Part shown: positions 47,740 to 57,284 of the stretch, piece after piece
How positions within the stretch are numbered: the first letter of the stretch is position 1
How the letters are laid out: every line of letters starts with the position of its first letter
Program-made: the position numbers and the translations under genes
Assembly: GCA_045614605.1 (NCBI GenBank)
Contig: JAZLDH010000022.1
Coordinates: 8,751-72,750, forward strand
Direction of reading: 5' to 3'
DNA length: 64,000 nt
Source of the DNA: Onthomorpha sp937906975
GTDB lineage: Bacteria; Bacteroidota; Bacteroidia; Bacteroidales; P3
Notes under the pieces: model-generated
Told to the model about the DNA's origin: nothing
The model's database searches: none
What the model saw: only the letters and a program-made list of their open reading frames with translations

Positions 47740-50004
47740 ATGAGTGAAACAACAAAGAAAAAAACTAAAACAAACAAGTTTAAAAAGTATGTAACAATAA
47801 TGTGGGGAACATATATCTTCTTTTTAATAGCAGTTATAGTGTTCTTTACAATGTTATCCTTAGGCTCCTTTGGATTTATGCCGACATTTGAACAATTAGA
47901 AAACCCAAAAGCAAATCTTGCAACCGAGGTTTACTCTGATTCTGGCGAATTAATAGGATATATTGGCATACAAAATCGTTCAAATGTAACATATAAAGAT
48001 ATATCTCCTAATTTAATTAATGCTCTTATCGCAACAGAAGATGCAAGATTCTATGAACACTCAGGAATTGACCTGCGTTCCTTGATGAGAGTATTGACAA
48101 AAACCGTTTTAGGAGGCAATAAAAGTTCGGGAGGTGGCAGTACGCTAACTCAACAATTAGCAAAAAATCTTTTCCCACGAGAACAAAAATCAGCAATAGG
48201 AACAGTATTTGCAAAACTCAAAGAATGGATAGTAGCAGTCAAGCTTGAAAGAAACTATTCCAAAGAAGAAATCTTATCAATGTATCTAAATACAGTTGAT
48301 TATGGTAGCAATGCATTTGGAATTAAAGCAGCCTCACAAATATTCTTTTCAAAAAAACCATCAGAATTAGAAGTTGAAGAAGCCGCAGTATTAGTTGGAT
48401 TATTAAAAGCACCTACAGCTTATAGTCCTGTGCGTAATCCAGAAAATGCAAATCGAAGAAGAAACGTAGTATTGAGTCAAATGCAAAAATATGGATACAT
48501 AAGCGAGGCTGAATACAAAGAAAAATCATCAAAGCCAATAGAATTGCGTTTCAACTCACAATCACATGATGATGGAATTGCGACTTATTTCCGTGAAATG
48601 CTAAGAAACTATATGAAAGAATGGTGTAAAACACACTATAAAGCCAACGGAGAAAACTATGATGTGCATAAAGATGGATTAAAGATATATACAACCATCA
48701 ATTACAAGATGCAAAAATATGCAGAAGAAGCAGTAAAAGAACACTTCACTAATTTGCAAGCCCAATTCTTTCAACACACCAAAGGATACAAAGACGCACC
48801 ATTTACAGGCATAAGCAAAGAAGACATAGACAAGTATTACCTACAAGCGATGAAAAACTCCGACAGATATCGCTATCTAAAATCAGAAGGACTATCAGAA
48901 AAAGAAATAAAATCCAAGTTTAAAGAAAAAACAAACATGAGAGTCTTTTCTTGGGCAGGCGATAAAGACACAATAATGTCGCCATGGGATTCACTACGAT
49001 ACTACAAACACTTCCTAAATACGGGAATGGTTTCAATCGAACCACAAACAGGACACATAAAAGTGTATGTTGGAGGAATCAACTACAAGCATTTTAAATT
49101 TGACAACGCAAAACTTGGAAGAAGACAAGTAGGCTCAACCTTCAAACCATTTGTTTACGCAGCAGCAATGCGCGATAGCGAACTATCACCTTGCTATGAA
49201 ATGGAAAATTCTCCAGTAACCTTTGAAGAATATGACAATTGGACTCCTAAAAACTCGAACGAAGATTGCAGAGAAGGCGAGAATGTAACATTAAAATGGG
49301 CCTTAGCCAACTCAATAAACTACATTTCTGCAGCCCTAATCAAAGACTACACAACACCACAAGCCGTAGTTGATTTAGTAAAGCAAATGGGAATCACAAC
49401 TCCAATGGAGGCTTATCCTTCTATTTGTTTGGGAACGCCAGACCTTTCCGTGATAGAAATGGCGGCAGCAATGTCCACCTTTGCAAATAAGGGAATACAC
49501 AAAGAGCCAATCTTTATAACAAAAATATGTGATAACAAAGGAATGGTTTTAGAGGTGTTTAACTCAAAAAGCAACTCAGCAATAGATGAAGAAACCTCGT
49601 ATTTAGTATTGGAACTTATGAAAGGCGTTGTAGATGGTGGTACAGGAGGACGACTAAGATACAGATACGGACTCACAAGCACGATAGCAGGAAAAACAGG
49701 AACGACAGACAACAATTCAGACGGTTGGTTCATAGGCATAAATCCGAAATTAGCAACAGCCGTTTGGGTAGGAGGCGAATTAAGAAGTATCCACTTCCGC
49801 TCAACCTCCTTAGGACAAGGAGCATCAATGGCACTTCCAGTCTATGCCTTATTTATGAAACGATGCGAACAAGACTCCAAACTCAATTTCTATAAAGGCG
49901 ATTTCGATCGTCCGCCAACAATGAGTATAGATATGGATTGCAGCAATTATGTGCAAGAAATAGAATCAGGAACAATGGAACAAGAAAGAAATAAAGAGTG
50001 GTAA
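47740..50004 (+). CDS. Bifunctional penicillin-binding protein 1A-like (transglycosylase/transpeptidase)
   Basis: 754 residues. One N-terminal transmembrane helix (about 18-42), then the GT51 transglycosylase: EDARFYEHSGID (catalytic Glu), GGSTLTQQLAKNL, and a later AVLVGLLKAPTAYSP. The transpeptidase domain has SxxK in GSTFKPF, SxN in ANSINY, and KTG in AGKTGTT. It polymerises and crosslinks peptidoglycan at the outer face of the inner membrane. The stop codon lies in the loop of the downstream terminator. Confidence 0.96.
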   Translation: MSETTKKKTKTNKFKKYVTIMWGTYIFFLIAVIVFFTMLSLGSFGFMPTFEQLENPKANLATEVYSDSGELIGYIGIQNRSNVTYKDISPNLINALIATEDARFYEHSGIDLRSLMRVLTKTVLGGNKSSGGGSTLTQQLAKNLFPREQKSAIGTVFAKLKEWIVAVKLERNYSKEEILSMYLNTVDYGSNAFGIKAASQIFFSKKPSELEVEEAAVLVGLLKAPTAYSPVRNPENANRRRNVVLSQMQKYGYISEAEYKEKSSKPIELRFNSQSHDDGIATYFREMLRNYMKEWCKTHYKANGENYDVHKDGLKIYTTINYKMQKYAEEAVKEHFTNLQAQFFQHTKGYKDAPFTGISKEDIDKYYLQAMKNSDRYRYLKSEGLSEKEIKSKFKEKTNMRVFSWAGDKDTIMSPWDSLRYYKHFLNTGMVSIEPQTGHIKVYVGGINYKHFKFDNAKLGRRQVGSTFKPFVYAAAMRDSELSPCYEMENSPVTFEEYDNWTPKNSNEDCREGENVTLKWALANSINYISAALIKDYTTPQAVVDLVKQMGITTPMEAYPSICLGTPDLSVIEMAAAMSTFANKGIHKEPIFITKICDNKGMVLEVFNSKSNSAIDEETSYLVLELMKGVVDGGTGGRLRYRYGLTSTIAGKTGTTDNNSDGWFIGINPKLATAVWVGGELRSIHFRSTSLGQGASMALPVYALFMKRCEQDSKLNFYKGDFDRPPTMSIDMDCSNYVQEIESGTMEQERNKEW

Positions 50005-50021
50005 TCCACTCTTTATTTTTT
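49993..50021 (+). terminator. Rho-independent terminator of the PBP1A gene
   Basis: aaagagtgg (49993-50001) pairs with ccactcttt (50006-50014); the stop TAA (50002-50004) forms the loop; T-rich tail. Confidence 0.82.
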
Positions 50022-50026
50022 AAAAA

Positions 50027-51253
50027 TTATTTTGTTTTCAAGTAATCAGCCACCGCTTGATAAGCAGGCAGAGAAAAAGGATCATTTACACTATTTGAAG
50101 CCTCAGGGTGAGAGGCCAATCTAACCAAAACCATTTCAGCCTTTGGATTTATGTAAATTACTTGCCCATGAACACCTCTTGCACAAAAGGCATTGTCTGA
50201 GTTTTTAGTAATCCACCACATATTTCTATAAGCCCAACCTTTCAATATCGGATAACTCTCCTTATCAAACTTATTTGCATTAGATTTTTCTAAAAGGTCA
50301 TTCATTAAACCTTTAGGCAAAATTTGTTTTCCATTGAAAAAACCATCATTTCTTATCATTTCTCCAAACGCCGCTAAATCTCTCAACGCACCATTAAAAC
50401 CACCCCCAGCAAACTCCGTACCTGTAGCATCTAATTGATAGTATCCCTCAACGTGAGCACCCATTGGTTTCCAAAAACGTTCCGAAATCAAATCCGCCAA
50501 CGATTTATCGCAAACCCTTGTAATAACCCACGCCAACGCATCGGTGTTTATAGTTTTGTAAGCAAACTTTTTGCCATGCACACCCTTTTGTTTAACACTC
50601 TGCAAAAACTCCCTATAACTTTTAGCACCCTTATAATTTTCAGGCTTAGGGTAAGGCGTTCCCGCTTGTGAAAACTCCCAAATACGAGAAGAAGGATTGT
50701 TGTAATTTTCATCATAATCCAAAGCAGTAGTCATATCAAGCAACTCTCTAATTGTAGCATTTCCAAAAGCAGAGCCTTGCAATTCAGGTACATAATACGA
50801 AGCAGTTTTTCCCTCATCAAGCACACCTTCCGCAACAAGCACAGCCCCAAGCGTACCTGTTAGAGTTTTGCTCACCGACATAACAGCGTGAGTACCATCA
50901 GGCTCTAAAAAACCATAATATCTTTCAAACACAATTTTCCCTCTATGCAAAACAATAATACCATCAGCCTTTGCCAATTCAAGACTTTCTTCAAAAGAAA
51001 TCAACTGCCCATTCAAAGTCTCCAACATAATATTGCCAATAGCATCATCGCTCTTTGTCTTAAACTCATAGCGATTATATTCCGCAGGTTTAACACCCTT
51101 TGTAGGGAAAAACATTCTCATATCACAAACACTTTCCCTTATTTGAGGAAAGTTAAAGAAACTTCCATCAATAACACTTTTAATTAAATCATTTTGAGCC
51201 ATTACACCAATATTCATTGATAATAAAACGGCACTTGCAACAAACTTTTTCAT
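50027..51253 (-). CDS. Secreted serine hydrolase of the beta-lactamase/class C (AmpC-like) family
   Basis: Start set at the ATG starting the signal peptide (MKKFVASAVLLSMNIGVMAQ); an upstream start would place 14 extra residues before it. About 408 residues. S-x-x-K motif SVSKTLTG (VMSVSKTLT), with a Tyr in the FAYKTIN region and a late HGQVIY giving the HxG-like KTG substitute. The fold is shared by esterases, D-aminopeptidases and carboxypeptidases. True resistance activity cannot be claimed. Divergent from the TonB receptor. Confidence 0.88.
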   Translation of the reverse strand: MKKFVASAVLLSMNIGVMAQNDLIKSVIDGSFFNFPQIRESVCDMRMFFPTKGVKPAEYNRYEFKTKSDDAIGNIMLETLNGQLISFEESLELAKADGIIVLHRGKIVFERYYGFLEPDGTHAVMSVSKTLTGTLGAVLVAEGVLDEGKTASYYVPELQGSAFGNATIRELLDMTTALDYDENYNNPSSRIWEFSQAGTPYPKPENYKGAKSYREFLQSVKQKGVHGKKFAYKTINTDALAWVITRVCDKSLADLISERFWKPMGAHVEGYYQLDATGTEFAGGGFNGALRDLAAFGEMIRNDGFFNGKQILPKGLMNDLLEKSNANKFDKESYPILKGWAYRNMWWITKNSDNAFCARGVHGQVIYINPKAEMVLVRLASHPEASNSVNDPFSLPAYQAVADYLKTK

Positions 51254-51410
51254 AGATAATAAAGATTTAAAATTTAACTCATATATAAACAACACTTCAT
51301 AATATATTAAGTTTTGCTTTTAAAATAAAAAAAATAAAAATCACTATTTTTGAGTATTGTCGCAAGAGAAAAAAGGAAGTAATTTTGCACAAAAATTAAA
51401 AAATAGTAAA

Positions 51411-53717
51411 ATGACAAGAGTAAAATTTATCTTACAATTAATTCTAATGCTGATTATATCAGGACAAACATTAGCAAAAAATGCAAACCCAGAAGGGTTG
51501 TCAATAGAAGGGCATATCTTCAACAAAGAAACACAAGAAGCAGTACTTTATGCTACTGTAATGATTAAAAATACCACAATAGGAACAACAACAGATGAAA
51601 CAGGAAGTTTCATAATTAGAAATCTAAAACCAGGAAAATACACATTAGTTGTTAGTTGTTTAGGGTATAAAACATTAGAAACTCAAATAGAATTAAAAAA
51701 TGACAACACTCCACATATTCACTTAAACTTAGAACCACATGCAGTAATGATAGATGAGGTTGTTGTCTCTGCAAACAGAAATGAAACATCAAGAAAAGAA
51801 GCCCCAGTAATAGTAAATGTTCTTTCAACTAAGCAATTTGAAAAGAACAACGCACAAGACCTTGTTCAAGCCTTACCTTTTCAAAGCGGAGTCAGAGTAG
51901 AGTATAATTGTCAAAACTGTGGCTTTCCACAAGTAAAGATAAATGGTTTAGATGGACCATATACACAAATTCTTATAGATTCTCGCCCAGTTATGAGTGC
52001 ATTAAGCGGAGTTTATGGCTTAGAACAAATTCCGGTAAATATGGTTGAGCGAGTAGAAGTGGTAAAGGGTGGTGGTTCTGCTTTGTTTGGAGCAAATGCC
52101 ATTGCGGGAACTATAAATATAATCACAAAAGAACCAACCACCCCAAGCCTTAGTGTAGGTACAGACGTTCAAATGATAGGAGGAAGCTCTTATGCACAAA
52201 ACGTAAACGTAAATGGAGCGTTATTAAGCAAAGATAAAAAAACAGGAGCCTCATTTTATCAAACATATAGAACACGTTCAGCTTACGATGCCGATAAAGA
52301 TGGATTCACAGAGTTAGGAGAATTGGAAAATCTCTCTTTTGGAACAAATATATTCTATAATATAGACAATAGAAACAAACTTAACTTGGAATATCATACA
52401 ACAAACGAAGATAGAAGAGGTGGAAATAATCTACATTTGCAACCACACAGAAGCGATATTTGTGAAATGACACAACATCAAATACATTCAGTGAATTTAA
52501 ACTATAATTTTGTGTCGCTTAATGGTAAAAATCGTTTGAATACATACGCCTCTACACAATATATCAATAGAAATTCATATTACGGAGCTTATCAAGATCC
52601 AAATGCATACGGAAAAACAAAAGATTTAACCTTCTTGGTAGGAGCAATGGCAAATCATAAATTAGATAAACTCTTATTTTCACAAGCCGATATTACATAC
52701 GGAGTAGAATATAGCAGTAATAGTTTAGACGATAGAGTAGAAGATTATAATATGTACACACAACAAACTGCAAATGTAATAGGTGGATATGTTCAATCGG
52801 AGTGGAAAAGCAATAAACTTAACTTTTTATTAGGAGCAAGAGCCGATAAACATAATCTTTTAGAAGCACCCGTAATAGCACCGAGAGTAAACTTGTTGTA
52901 TAAGCCGATTTCCGATTTACAACTCAGAGCAAGTTATTCAAGTGGCTATCGAGCACCACAAGTTTACGATGAAGATTTACACATAACTCAAGTAGGAGGA
53001 GAAAGTGTTAGGACTGTGCTTGATGAAAACCTACGTCCAGAATATTCTCACAGTGCAAGCCTATCAGCAGACTATTATATGCAAATAGGAAACAATGTTC
53101 AATTCAATTTATTGTTAGAAGGATTTTACACAAACTTAGATGATGTTTTCGCATTAAGAGTAATAGGACACGATCAACAAACACAAACTACAATACAAGA
53201 AAGATATAATGCCTCAGGAGCAGTAGTTAAAGGAATAAGTCTTACAGCAAAAATGTCCTATAAAGATATAATGACAATATCTGCTGCATATACTTTGCAA
53301 TCGAGCAGATATAAAGAAACAGAATATTGGTCAGAAGATGAAAATGTAGCAGGTACAGACAAATTACTAAGAAGCCCTGATGATTATGGTTATGTAAGTT
53401 TAGATTATACTCCAATTGAGAGATTAGGTCTTAATCTTTCGGGAACATACACAGGAAAAATGCAAGTGCCTCACTATGCTGGATTCATAAATCAAGATCG
53501 TATGGAAACAACACCAAGATTTTTCGATTTGAATTGTGCGATTAACTACGATTTTCAATTGACAAAAAGCAATACACTTCAAGTAAAATTAGGAGTAAAC
53601 AACATATTTAATTCATTTCAAAAAGACTTTGATCAAGGAATTGATAGAGATTCAGGATACATCTATGGACCAACACAACCAAGAACATTCTATTTAGGTT
53701 TAAAACTTAAGATGTAA
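51411..53717 (+). CDS. TonB-dependent receptor with CarboxypepD-like domain and Cys-motif plug
   Basis: Start set at the ATG before the hydrophobic signal (MTRVKFILQLILMLIISGQ); a TTG 54 bp upstream is weaker. About 768 residues. An N-terminal carboxypeptidase-regulatory-like domain (SIEGHIFNKETQEAVLYATV) is followed by a plug with YNCQNCGFPQVKINGLDGP, a CxxC motif unusual for SusC-type receptors, then a barrel ending FYLGLKLKM. No SusD partner lies next to it, so it is not a glycan SusCD pair; a cofactor, metal or peptide substrate is more likely. Confidence 0.9.
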   Translation: MTRVKFILQLILMLIISGQTLAKNANPEGLSIEGHIFNKETQEAVLYATVMIKNTTIGTTTDETGSFIIRNLKPGKYTLVVSCLGYKTLETQIELKNDNTPHIHLNLEPHAVMIDEVVVSANRNETSRKEAPVIVNVLSTKQFEKNNAQDLVQALPFQSGVRVEYNCQNCGFPQVKINGLDGPYTQILIDSRPVMSALSGVYGLEQIPVNMVERVEVVKGGGSALFGANAIAGTINIITKEPTTPSLSVGTDVQMIGGSSYAQNVNVNGALLSKDKKTGASFYQTYRTRSAYDADKDGFTELGELENLSFGTNIFYNIDNRNKLNLEYHTTNEDRRGGNNLHLQPHRSDICEMTQHQIHSVNLNYNFVSLNGKNRLNTYASTQYINRNSYYGAYQDPNAYGKTKDLTFLVGAMANHKLDKLLFSQADITYGVEYSSNSLDDRVEDYNMYTQQTANVIGGYVQSEWKSNKLNFLLGARADKHNLLEAPVIAPRVNLLYKPISDLQLRASYSSGYRAPQVYDEDLHITQVGGESVRTVLDENLRPEYSHSASLSADYYMQIGNNVQFNLLLEGFYTNLDDVFALRVIGHDQQTQTTIQERYNASGAVVKGISLTAKMSYKDIMTISAAYTLQSSRYKETEYWSEDENVAGTDKLLRSPDDYGYVSLDYTPIERLGLNLSGTYTGKMQVPHYAGFINQDRMETTPRFFDLNCAINYDFQLTKSNTLQVKLGVNNIFNSFQKDFDQGIDRDSGYIYGPTQPRTFYLGLKLKM

Positions 53718-53777
53718 AAAATTATCTAAATCAAATAAGCCAAATTCTTAAAACTAAAAATCAGGTAGTTAAGAGAG

Positions 53778-53870
53778 TGAAAAAAAACTCTTAGCTTTAC
53801 AAAAATAAAGCAAAGAAAAAATTATTTTTTTCTTTGCTTTTTTAATTTTTTTCTTAGGAAAAATTTTGAA
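53778..53870. repeat. A/T-tract hairpin block, intergenic
   Basis: An inverted repeat aaagcaaagaaaaaa (53807-53821) with ttttttctttgcttt (53826-53840), plus ctcttagctttac and ttcttagg copies. Same motif family as at 39650 and 58688. No gene is seen here. Confidence 0.6.
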
Positions 53871-53964
53871 AACTAATTGTTGTTAATATTTCTTGTTTTT
53901 TTGAATGAAAAGATTGCTGAGAAAAAGAAGTTTTTTATTACTTTTGCTGTTTGATTTTATTGTT

Positions 53965-54348
53965 ATGAAGAGGGTTTTGATTTTATTGTTTTTTTCTTTT
54001 TTAGTTTCTGCTTGTTCTCAGACAGACAAGGAGAGTGTTTTGGTGGAAAAGACAATGGAGAGCTTTTATAAGAGTATGAATAAGCGTGATTTTGAGACTA
54101 TGAAGCTTTATCTTTCGCCAAGAATAAAGCAAAAGGTTGCTTATTTTATAAAGGTAGGAAATGAATTGGTTGTTTATAAGAGCTTTAAGACAAGACATAT
54201 TGAAATAAATGGCAGTTTGGCAGAGGTGGAAGTGGAGTGTGTTGATGAATTTGATAATAAAATATTTTGTAGTTGGAACTTAGTTAAGTTGGAAGAGGAA
54301 TGGAAAATTGATTTTTTTGATTTTTCTTCTACTGAATCTTTAAATTGA
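53965..54348 (+). CDS. Small lipoprotein with NTF2-like character
   Basis: About 127 residues from the ATG that begins MKRVLILLFFSFLVSAC (lipobox VSAC); an earlier ATG at 53905 would add an odd hydrophobic extension. The mature part (MNKRDFETMKLYLSPRIKQK ... EVECVDEFDNKIFCSWNLVKLEEEWKIDFFDF) resembles DUF4878/lumazine-binding NTF2-like folds. Function unknown. Its stop lies 3 bp before the next ATG. Confidence 0.75.
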   Translation: MKRVLILLFFSFLVSACSQTDKESVLVEKTMESFYKSMNKRDFETMKLYLSPRIKQKVAYFIKVGNELVVYKSFKTRHIEINGSLAEVEVECVDEFDNKIFCSWNLVKLEEEWKIDFFDFSSTESLN

Positions 54349-54350
54349 TT

Positions 54351-55427
54351 ATGATAAAAAGAGTTTTATATATTGTTAATCTTGTTTTTGTACTCCTATT
54401 GCTTGGGGTATATGTTGGGGTGAGGGTTAGCCCTGAAATTTTTGCAGAACTTTCGTTGCTTTCTTATATTTACCCTTTGCTTTTAATAGTAAACGTTTTG
54501 TTTTGCTTGTTTTGGTTGCTTTTTAAGTGGCGTTATATTTTAGTGCCTTTAGCTTCTATTTTAATAGGTATTGATTTTCCTGCTCGTTTTTTTGGAACAA
54601 ATTTTGAAGAAGATAGCCTTAGTGAGACTTCTTTGAAGATAATGACTTATAATGTTAAGTATTTTTCGGAAGGTGTGCAGGAGGACAGAACAATTAGGCA
54701 AAGAAATAAGGATTCTATTTTGTCTGTAATTGAGAGTTACGCTCCCGATATTGTGTGTCTGCAAGAATATGCCTCTACTAAAAAGGCGAAGGATTGTTTT
54801 CATTACATTCTAACTAAGCAGTTGGGTTATAAGTATTTTTTTGCTCCTGATAATCATTCTAATTATTTGAGGGGTAGTGTGATTTATTCAAAGCACGAAA
54901 TTTTTCGTTCGGGAACTCTTTTCCCTATGGATAAAGAGTATTATGCAAAGACTTATGCTGATATAAAATTCAAAGATAAGAGTTTTAGGGTTTATAATCT
55001 GCATCTTGATTCTTATATGTTGAGTGAGGAGGAGAAGTATGAGGTTGATAACATAAAGACTGGTCAAATCACTTCGGAGCAAACGAATAAAAGTGTGTTG
55101 GCAAAATTGTTGGAAACAAATAAAGAGCAGGCAAAAGAGGTGAGAGAGCTTTCCTCTGTCATTGAGCAAACTGAAGGAAACTTTGTTTTGGTGGGGGATT
55201 TCAATGCTACGCCTTATTCTTATACGTATCAAGTTCTTACAAAAGAGTTAAAGGATAGTTTTGTTGAAAAGGGAAAGGGCTTTTCTGGTACTTACAATTA
55301 TTTTGCTCCTAAGTTTAGGATAGATTATGTGCTTGTAAGTGAGCAAATAGGGGTGGAGTCTTATCAACAAGGGGTTTTTGATTATTCGGATCATAATCCT
55401 GTTGTGGTGAGTTTTAAGTTAGATTAG
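54351..55427 (+). CDS. Membrane-anchored endonuclease/exonuclease/phosphatase-family protein
   Basis: Start at ATG 54351 (an upstream TTG overlaps the previous gene). About 358 residues. Two or three N-terminal transmembrane segments (about 5-75), then an EEP domain: KIMTYNVKYF, DIVCLQEYAS (catalytic Glu), LVGDFNATPYS, and SDHNPVVVSF. Such proteins may cleave nucleic acids or dephosphorylate lipids/phosphosugars outside the cytosol. Substrate unknown. 5 bp before nth. Confidence 0.9.
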   Translation: MIKRVLYIVNLVFVLLLLGVYVGVRVSPEIFAELSLLSYIYPLLLIVNVLFCLFWLLFKWRYILVPLASILIGIDFPARFFGTNFEEDSLSETSLKIMTYNVKYFSEGVQEDRTIRQRNKDSILSVIESYAPDIVCLQEYASTKKAKDCFHYILTKQLGYKYFFAPDNHSNYLRGSVIYSKHEIFRSGTLFPMDKEYYAKTYADIKFKDKSFRVYNLHLDSYMLSEEEKYEVDNIKTGQITSEQTNKSVLAKLLETNKEQAKEVRELSSVIEQTEGNFVLVGDFNATPYSYTYQVLTKELKDSFVEKGKGFSGTYNYFAPKFRIDYVLVSEQIGVESYQQGVFDYSDHNPVVVSFKLD

Positions 55428-55431
55428 TTTT

Positions 55432-56088
55432 ATGAGAAAACAGGAGCGTTATTCTTTGGTATTGGAAAGGCTTAAAGGATTGTTTCCTGAGGCTGATACG
55501 GAATTGAATTACGATTCTTCGTTTCATCTTTTGGTTGCTGTCATTCTCTCTGCTCAGTGTACGGATAAGCGTGTGAATATGGTAACTCCTGCTTTGTTTG
55601 AGCGTTTTGCTGATGCTCGCTCTATGGCGGAGGCTTCGGAGGAGGAGATTTATTCCTATATAAAAAGCATTTCTTATCCTAATGCAAAGAGTAAGAATTT
55701 GAAGAAAATGGCTGAGCGTTTGCATCAGGTCTATGATGGAGAGATTCCAAGGGATACTGATGAGTTGCAAACGCTTGCGGGGGTTGGACGCAAGACTGCT
55801 ATGGTGATGGCTGCGGTTTTGTGGAGGCAAGATGTAATGCCGGTTGATACTCACGTGCATAGGGTTTCTGCTCGTATAGGTTTGACTCTAAGGGCTAAGA
55901 ATGTGTTGGAGACAGAAAGGCAATTGCTTGCAAATTTAAAGGGGGAGAGTGATTTTGCTGATATTCATCATAGGCTTATTTTGTTGGGAAGATATATTTG
56001 TAAGGCAAGAAAGCCTTTGTGTGAGAATTGTTCTTTAAAAGAAGTGTGTAAATATTATAATTTAAAAATTAAGAAAAGTATTAAATAA
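55432..56088 (+). CDS. nth: Endonuclease III (DNA glycosylase/AP lyase)
   Basis: 218 residues. Base-excision repair of oxidised pyrimidines. Helix-hairpin-helix LAGVGRKTAMVM (catalytic Lys), catalytic Asp in VDTHVHRV, and the [4Fe-4S] cluster ligands C-x6-C-x2-C-x5-C in CKARKPLCENCSLKEVC. Standard length. In a compact operon with the nuclease-like gene and the TPR lipoprotein. Confidence 0.97.
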   Translation: MRKQERYSLVLERLKGLFPEADTELNYDSSFHLLVAVILSAQCTDKRVNMVTPALFERFADARSMAEASEEEIYSYIKSISYPNAKSKNLKKMAERLHQVYDGEIPRDTDELQTLAGVGRKTAMVMAAVLWRQDVMPVDTHVHRVSARIGLTLRAKNVLETERQLLANLKGESDFADIHHRLILLGRYICKARKPLCENCSLKEVCKYYNLKIKKSIK

Positions 56089-56096
56089 AAATTATT

Positions 56097-57065
56097 ATGA
56101 GAAGTTTTAGAAAACTATTTTTGTTTCTTAGCCTTGGCTTGCTTTTTGCTTGTGGTGGAAAAGAAAATGATGTGAAATTTGAAGATATGTCGGAGGGTGA
56201 AAAAATATCTTATTTGAATGCGAAAATAAGAAAAGAGCCTAAGAATGCAGACCTTTTCTTTAAACGTGCAGAAACTCTTTATAGAAAGGGTGAGCTTACA
56301 GAGGCGTTTGTGGATATTGAAAAGGCTATTTTGATTGATAAGAAAAATGTGGAATACCATATATTGAAGGCGGATATTCTTTTTGCTCAAAAACAAACTG
56401 CTGAAGCCTTTTCTGCTCTTCAAACAGCAAAGGAGGTAGATGGTAAACATATTGAGGCTTATCTTAAATCTGCGGAATTGAGTCTTTATGTAAAGGATTA
56501 TGAAAAAACAATGTTTAATGTAAAACAAGCAATTCTTTTAGATAAGTTAAATCCTACTGCCTATTTCCTTAGAGGTTGGGCTTTAAAGGAGCAAGGTGAT
56601 ACGGTAAATGCGGTGAAGGATTATCAAAAAGCTATAGAATTGAAGTCGGATTATGAACAAGCATACGAGGAATTGGGTTCTTTATATGCAATTAAGGGAG
56701 ATGCTCTTGCGATAGAATACTTAAATAGTACGATAAACATTAATCCAAATAATTATTCTGCGATGTATATTTTGGCTTTGTTTTATCAAGAACACAATGC
56801 TATTGCACAGGCTTTGGAAACCTATCAAAAATTGATAGAAATTAAGCCTGACCATGCTGATGCTTTGCATAATGTGGGCTATATCAACTTTGTAGAAAAA
56901 CAAGACTATGACATAGCAATAGAATGTTTTACTTCTGCAATAAAGGCTGATAGTTTGTTTTGGCAAGCGTATGTGAATAGGGCAAAGGCTTATGAACAAA
57001 AAGGAGAAATGGAAAAAGCAAAATTGGATTTACAAAAAGCAGAAGAAATAAAAGGAAAAATATAA
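56097..57065 (+). CDS. TPR-repeat lipoprotein
   Basis: 322 residues. Signal peptide II with lipobox LFAC (Cys near 19). Then about eight tetratricopeptide repeats (e.g. PTAYFLRGWALKEQGDTVNAVKDYQKAIEL in parts). Outer-membrane/periplasmic scaffold, partner unknown. Starts 9 bp after nth; the pyr leader promoter begins just past its stop. Confidence 0.88.
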   Translation: MRSFRKLFLFLSLGLLFACGGKENDVKFEDMSEGEKISYLNAKIRKEPKNADLFFKRAETLYRKGELTEAFVDIEKAILIDKKNVEYHILKADILFAQKQTAEAFSALQTAKEVDGKHIEAYLKSAELSLYVKDYEKTMFNVKQAILLDKLNPTAYFLRGWALKEQGDTVNAVKDYQKAIELKSDYEQAYEELGSLYAIKGDALAIEYLNSTININPNNYSAMYILALFYQEHNAIAQALETYQKLIEIKPDHADALHNVGYINFVEKQDYDIAIECFTSAIKADSLFWQAYVNRAKAYEQKGEMEKAKLDLQKAEEIKGKI

Positions 57066-57073
57066 AAGATTAT

Positions 57074-57104
57074 TTTGTTGTTGAAAAAAAAAGTTCTATC
57101 TTTG
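57074..57104 (+). promoter_or_regulatory. Bacteroidetes-type promoter of the pyrBI operon
   Basis: TTTG (57074-57077), exactly 19 bp, TATCTTTG (57097-57104). Transcription should begin near 57111, just before the leader ORF. Confidence 0.85.
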
Positions 57105-57126
57105 CGCAAATAAAATTAAGAAAAAT

Positions 57127-57225
57127 ATGAAATATTCAATGTTTGTTGGAGTGTGTAGCGGAAAGAGTAATAACTCTTTAACTGAATATTTTAAGAGATA
57201 TTTGAAAAACGACTTTCTTTTTTGA
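57127..57225 (+). CDS. Putative pyrBI leader peptide (32 aa)
   Basis: Begins MKYSMFVGVCSGKSN and ends KRYLKNDFLF. The reading frame runs right through the left arm of the terminator hairpin; its stop codon (57223-57225) lies at the loop-right-arm junction. A ribosome translating close behind the polymerase would block the hairpin. This is the geometry of the E. coli pyrBI leader (pyrL), where UTP-sensitive pausing couples translation to termination. There is no amino-acid codon run that would suggest amino-acid control. Confidence 0.65.
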   Translation: MKYSMFVGVCSGKSNNSLTEYFKRYLKNDFLF

Positions 57226-57240
57226 AAGTCGTTTTTTTTA
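57206..57240 (+). terminator. Attenuator hairpin of the pyrBI leader
   Basis: aacgactttc (57208-57217), loop tttttt, gaaagtcgtt (57224-57233), then T-run to 57239. Read-through is needed to reach pyrB 45 bp later. Confidence 0.82.
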
Positions 57241-57284
57241 TGTGAAAATGAATTTTTTATTGTAAAAAACAAATATTAGATATT

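Noticed and set aside
50027..51253. Beta-lactamase resistance gene
   Set aside because: Only the family fold and SxxK are seen; many members are esterases or peptidases, so resistance is not claimed.
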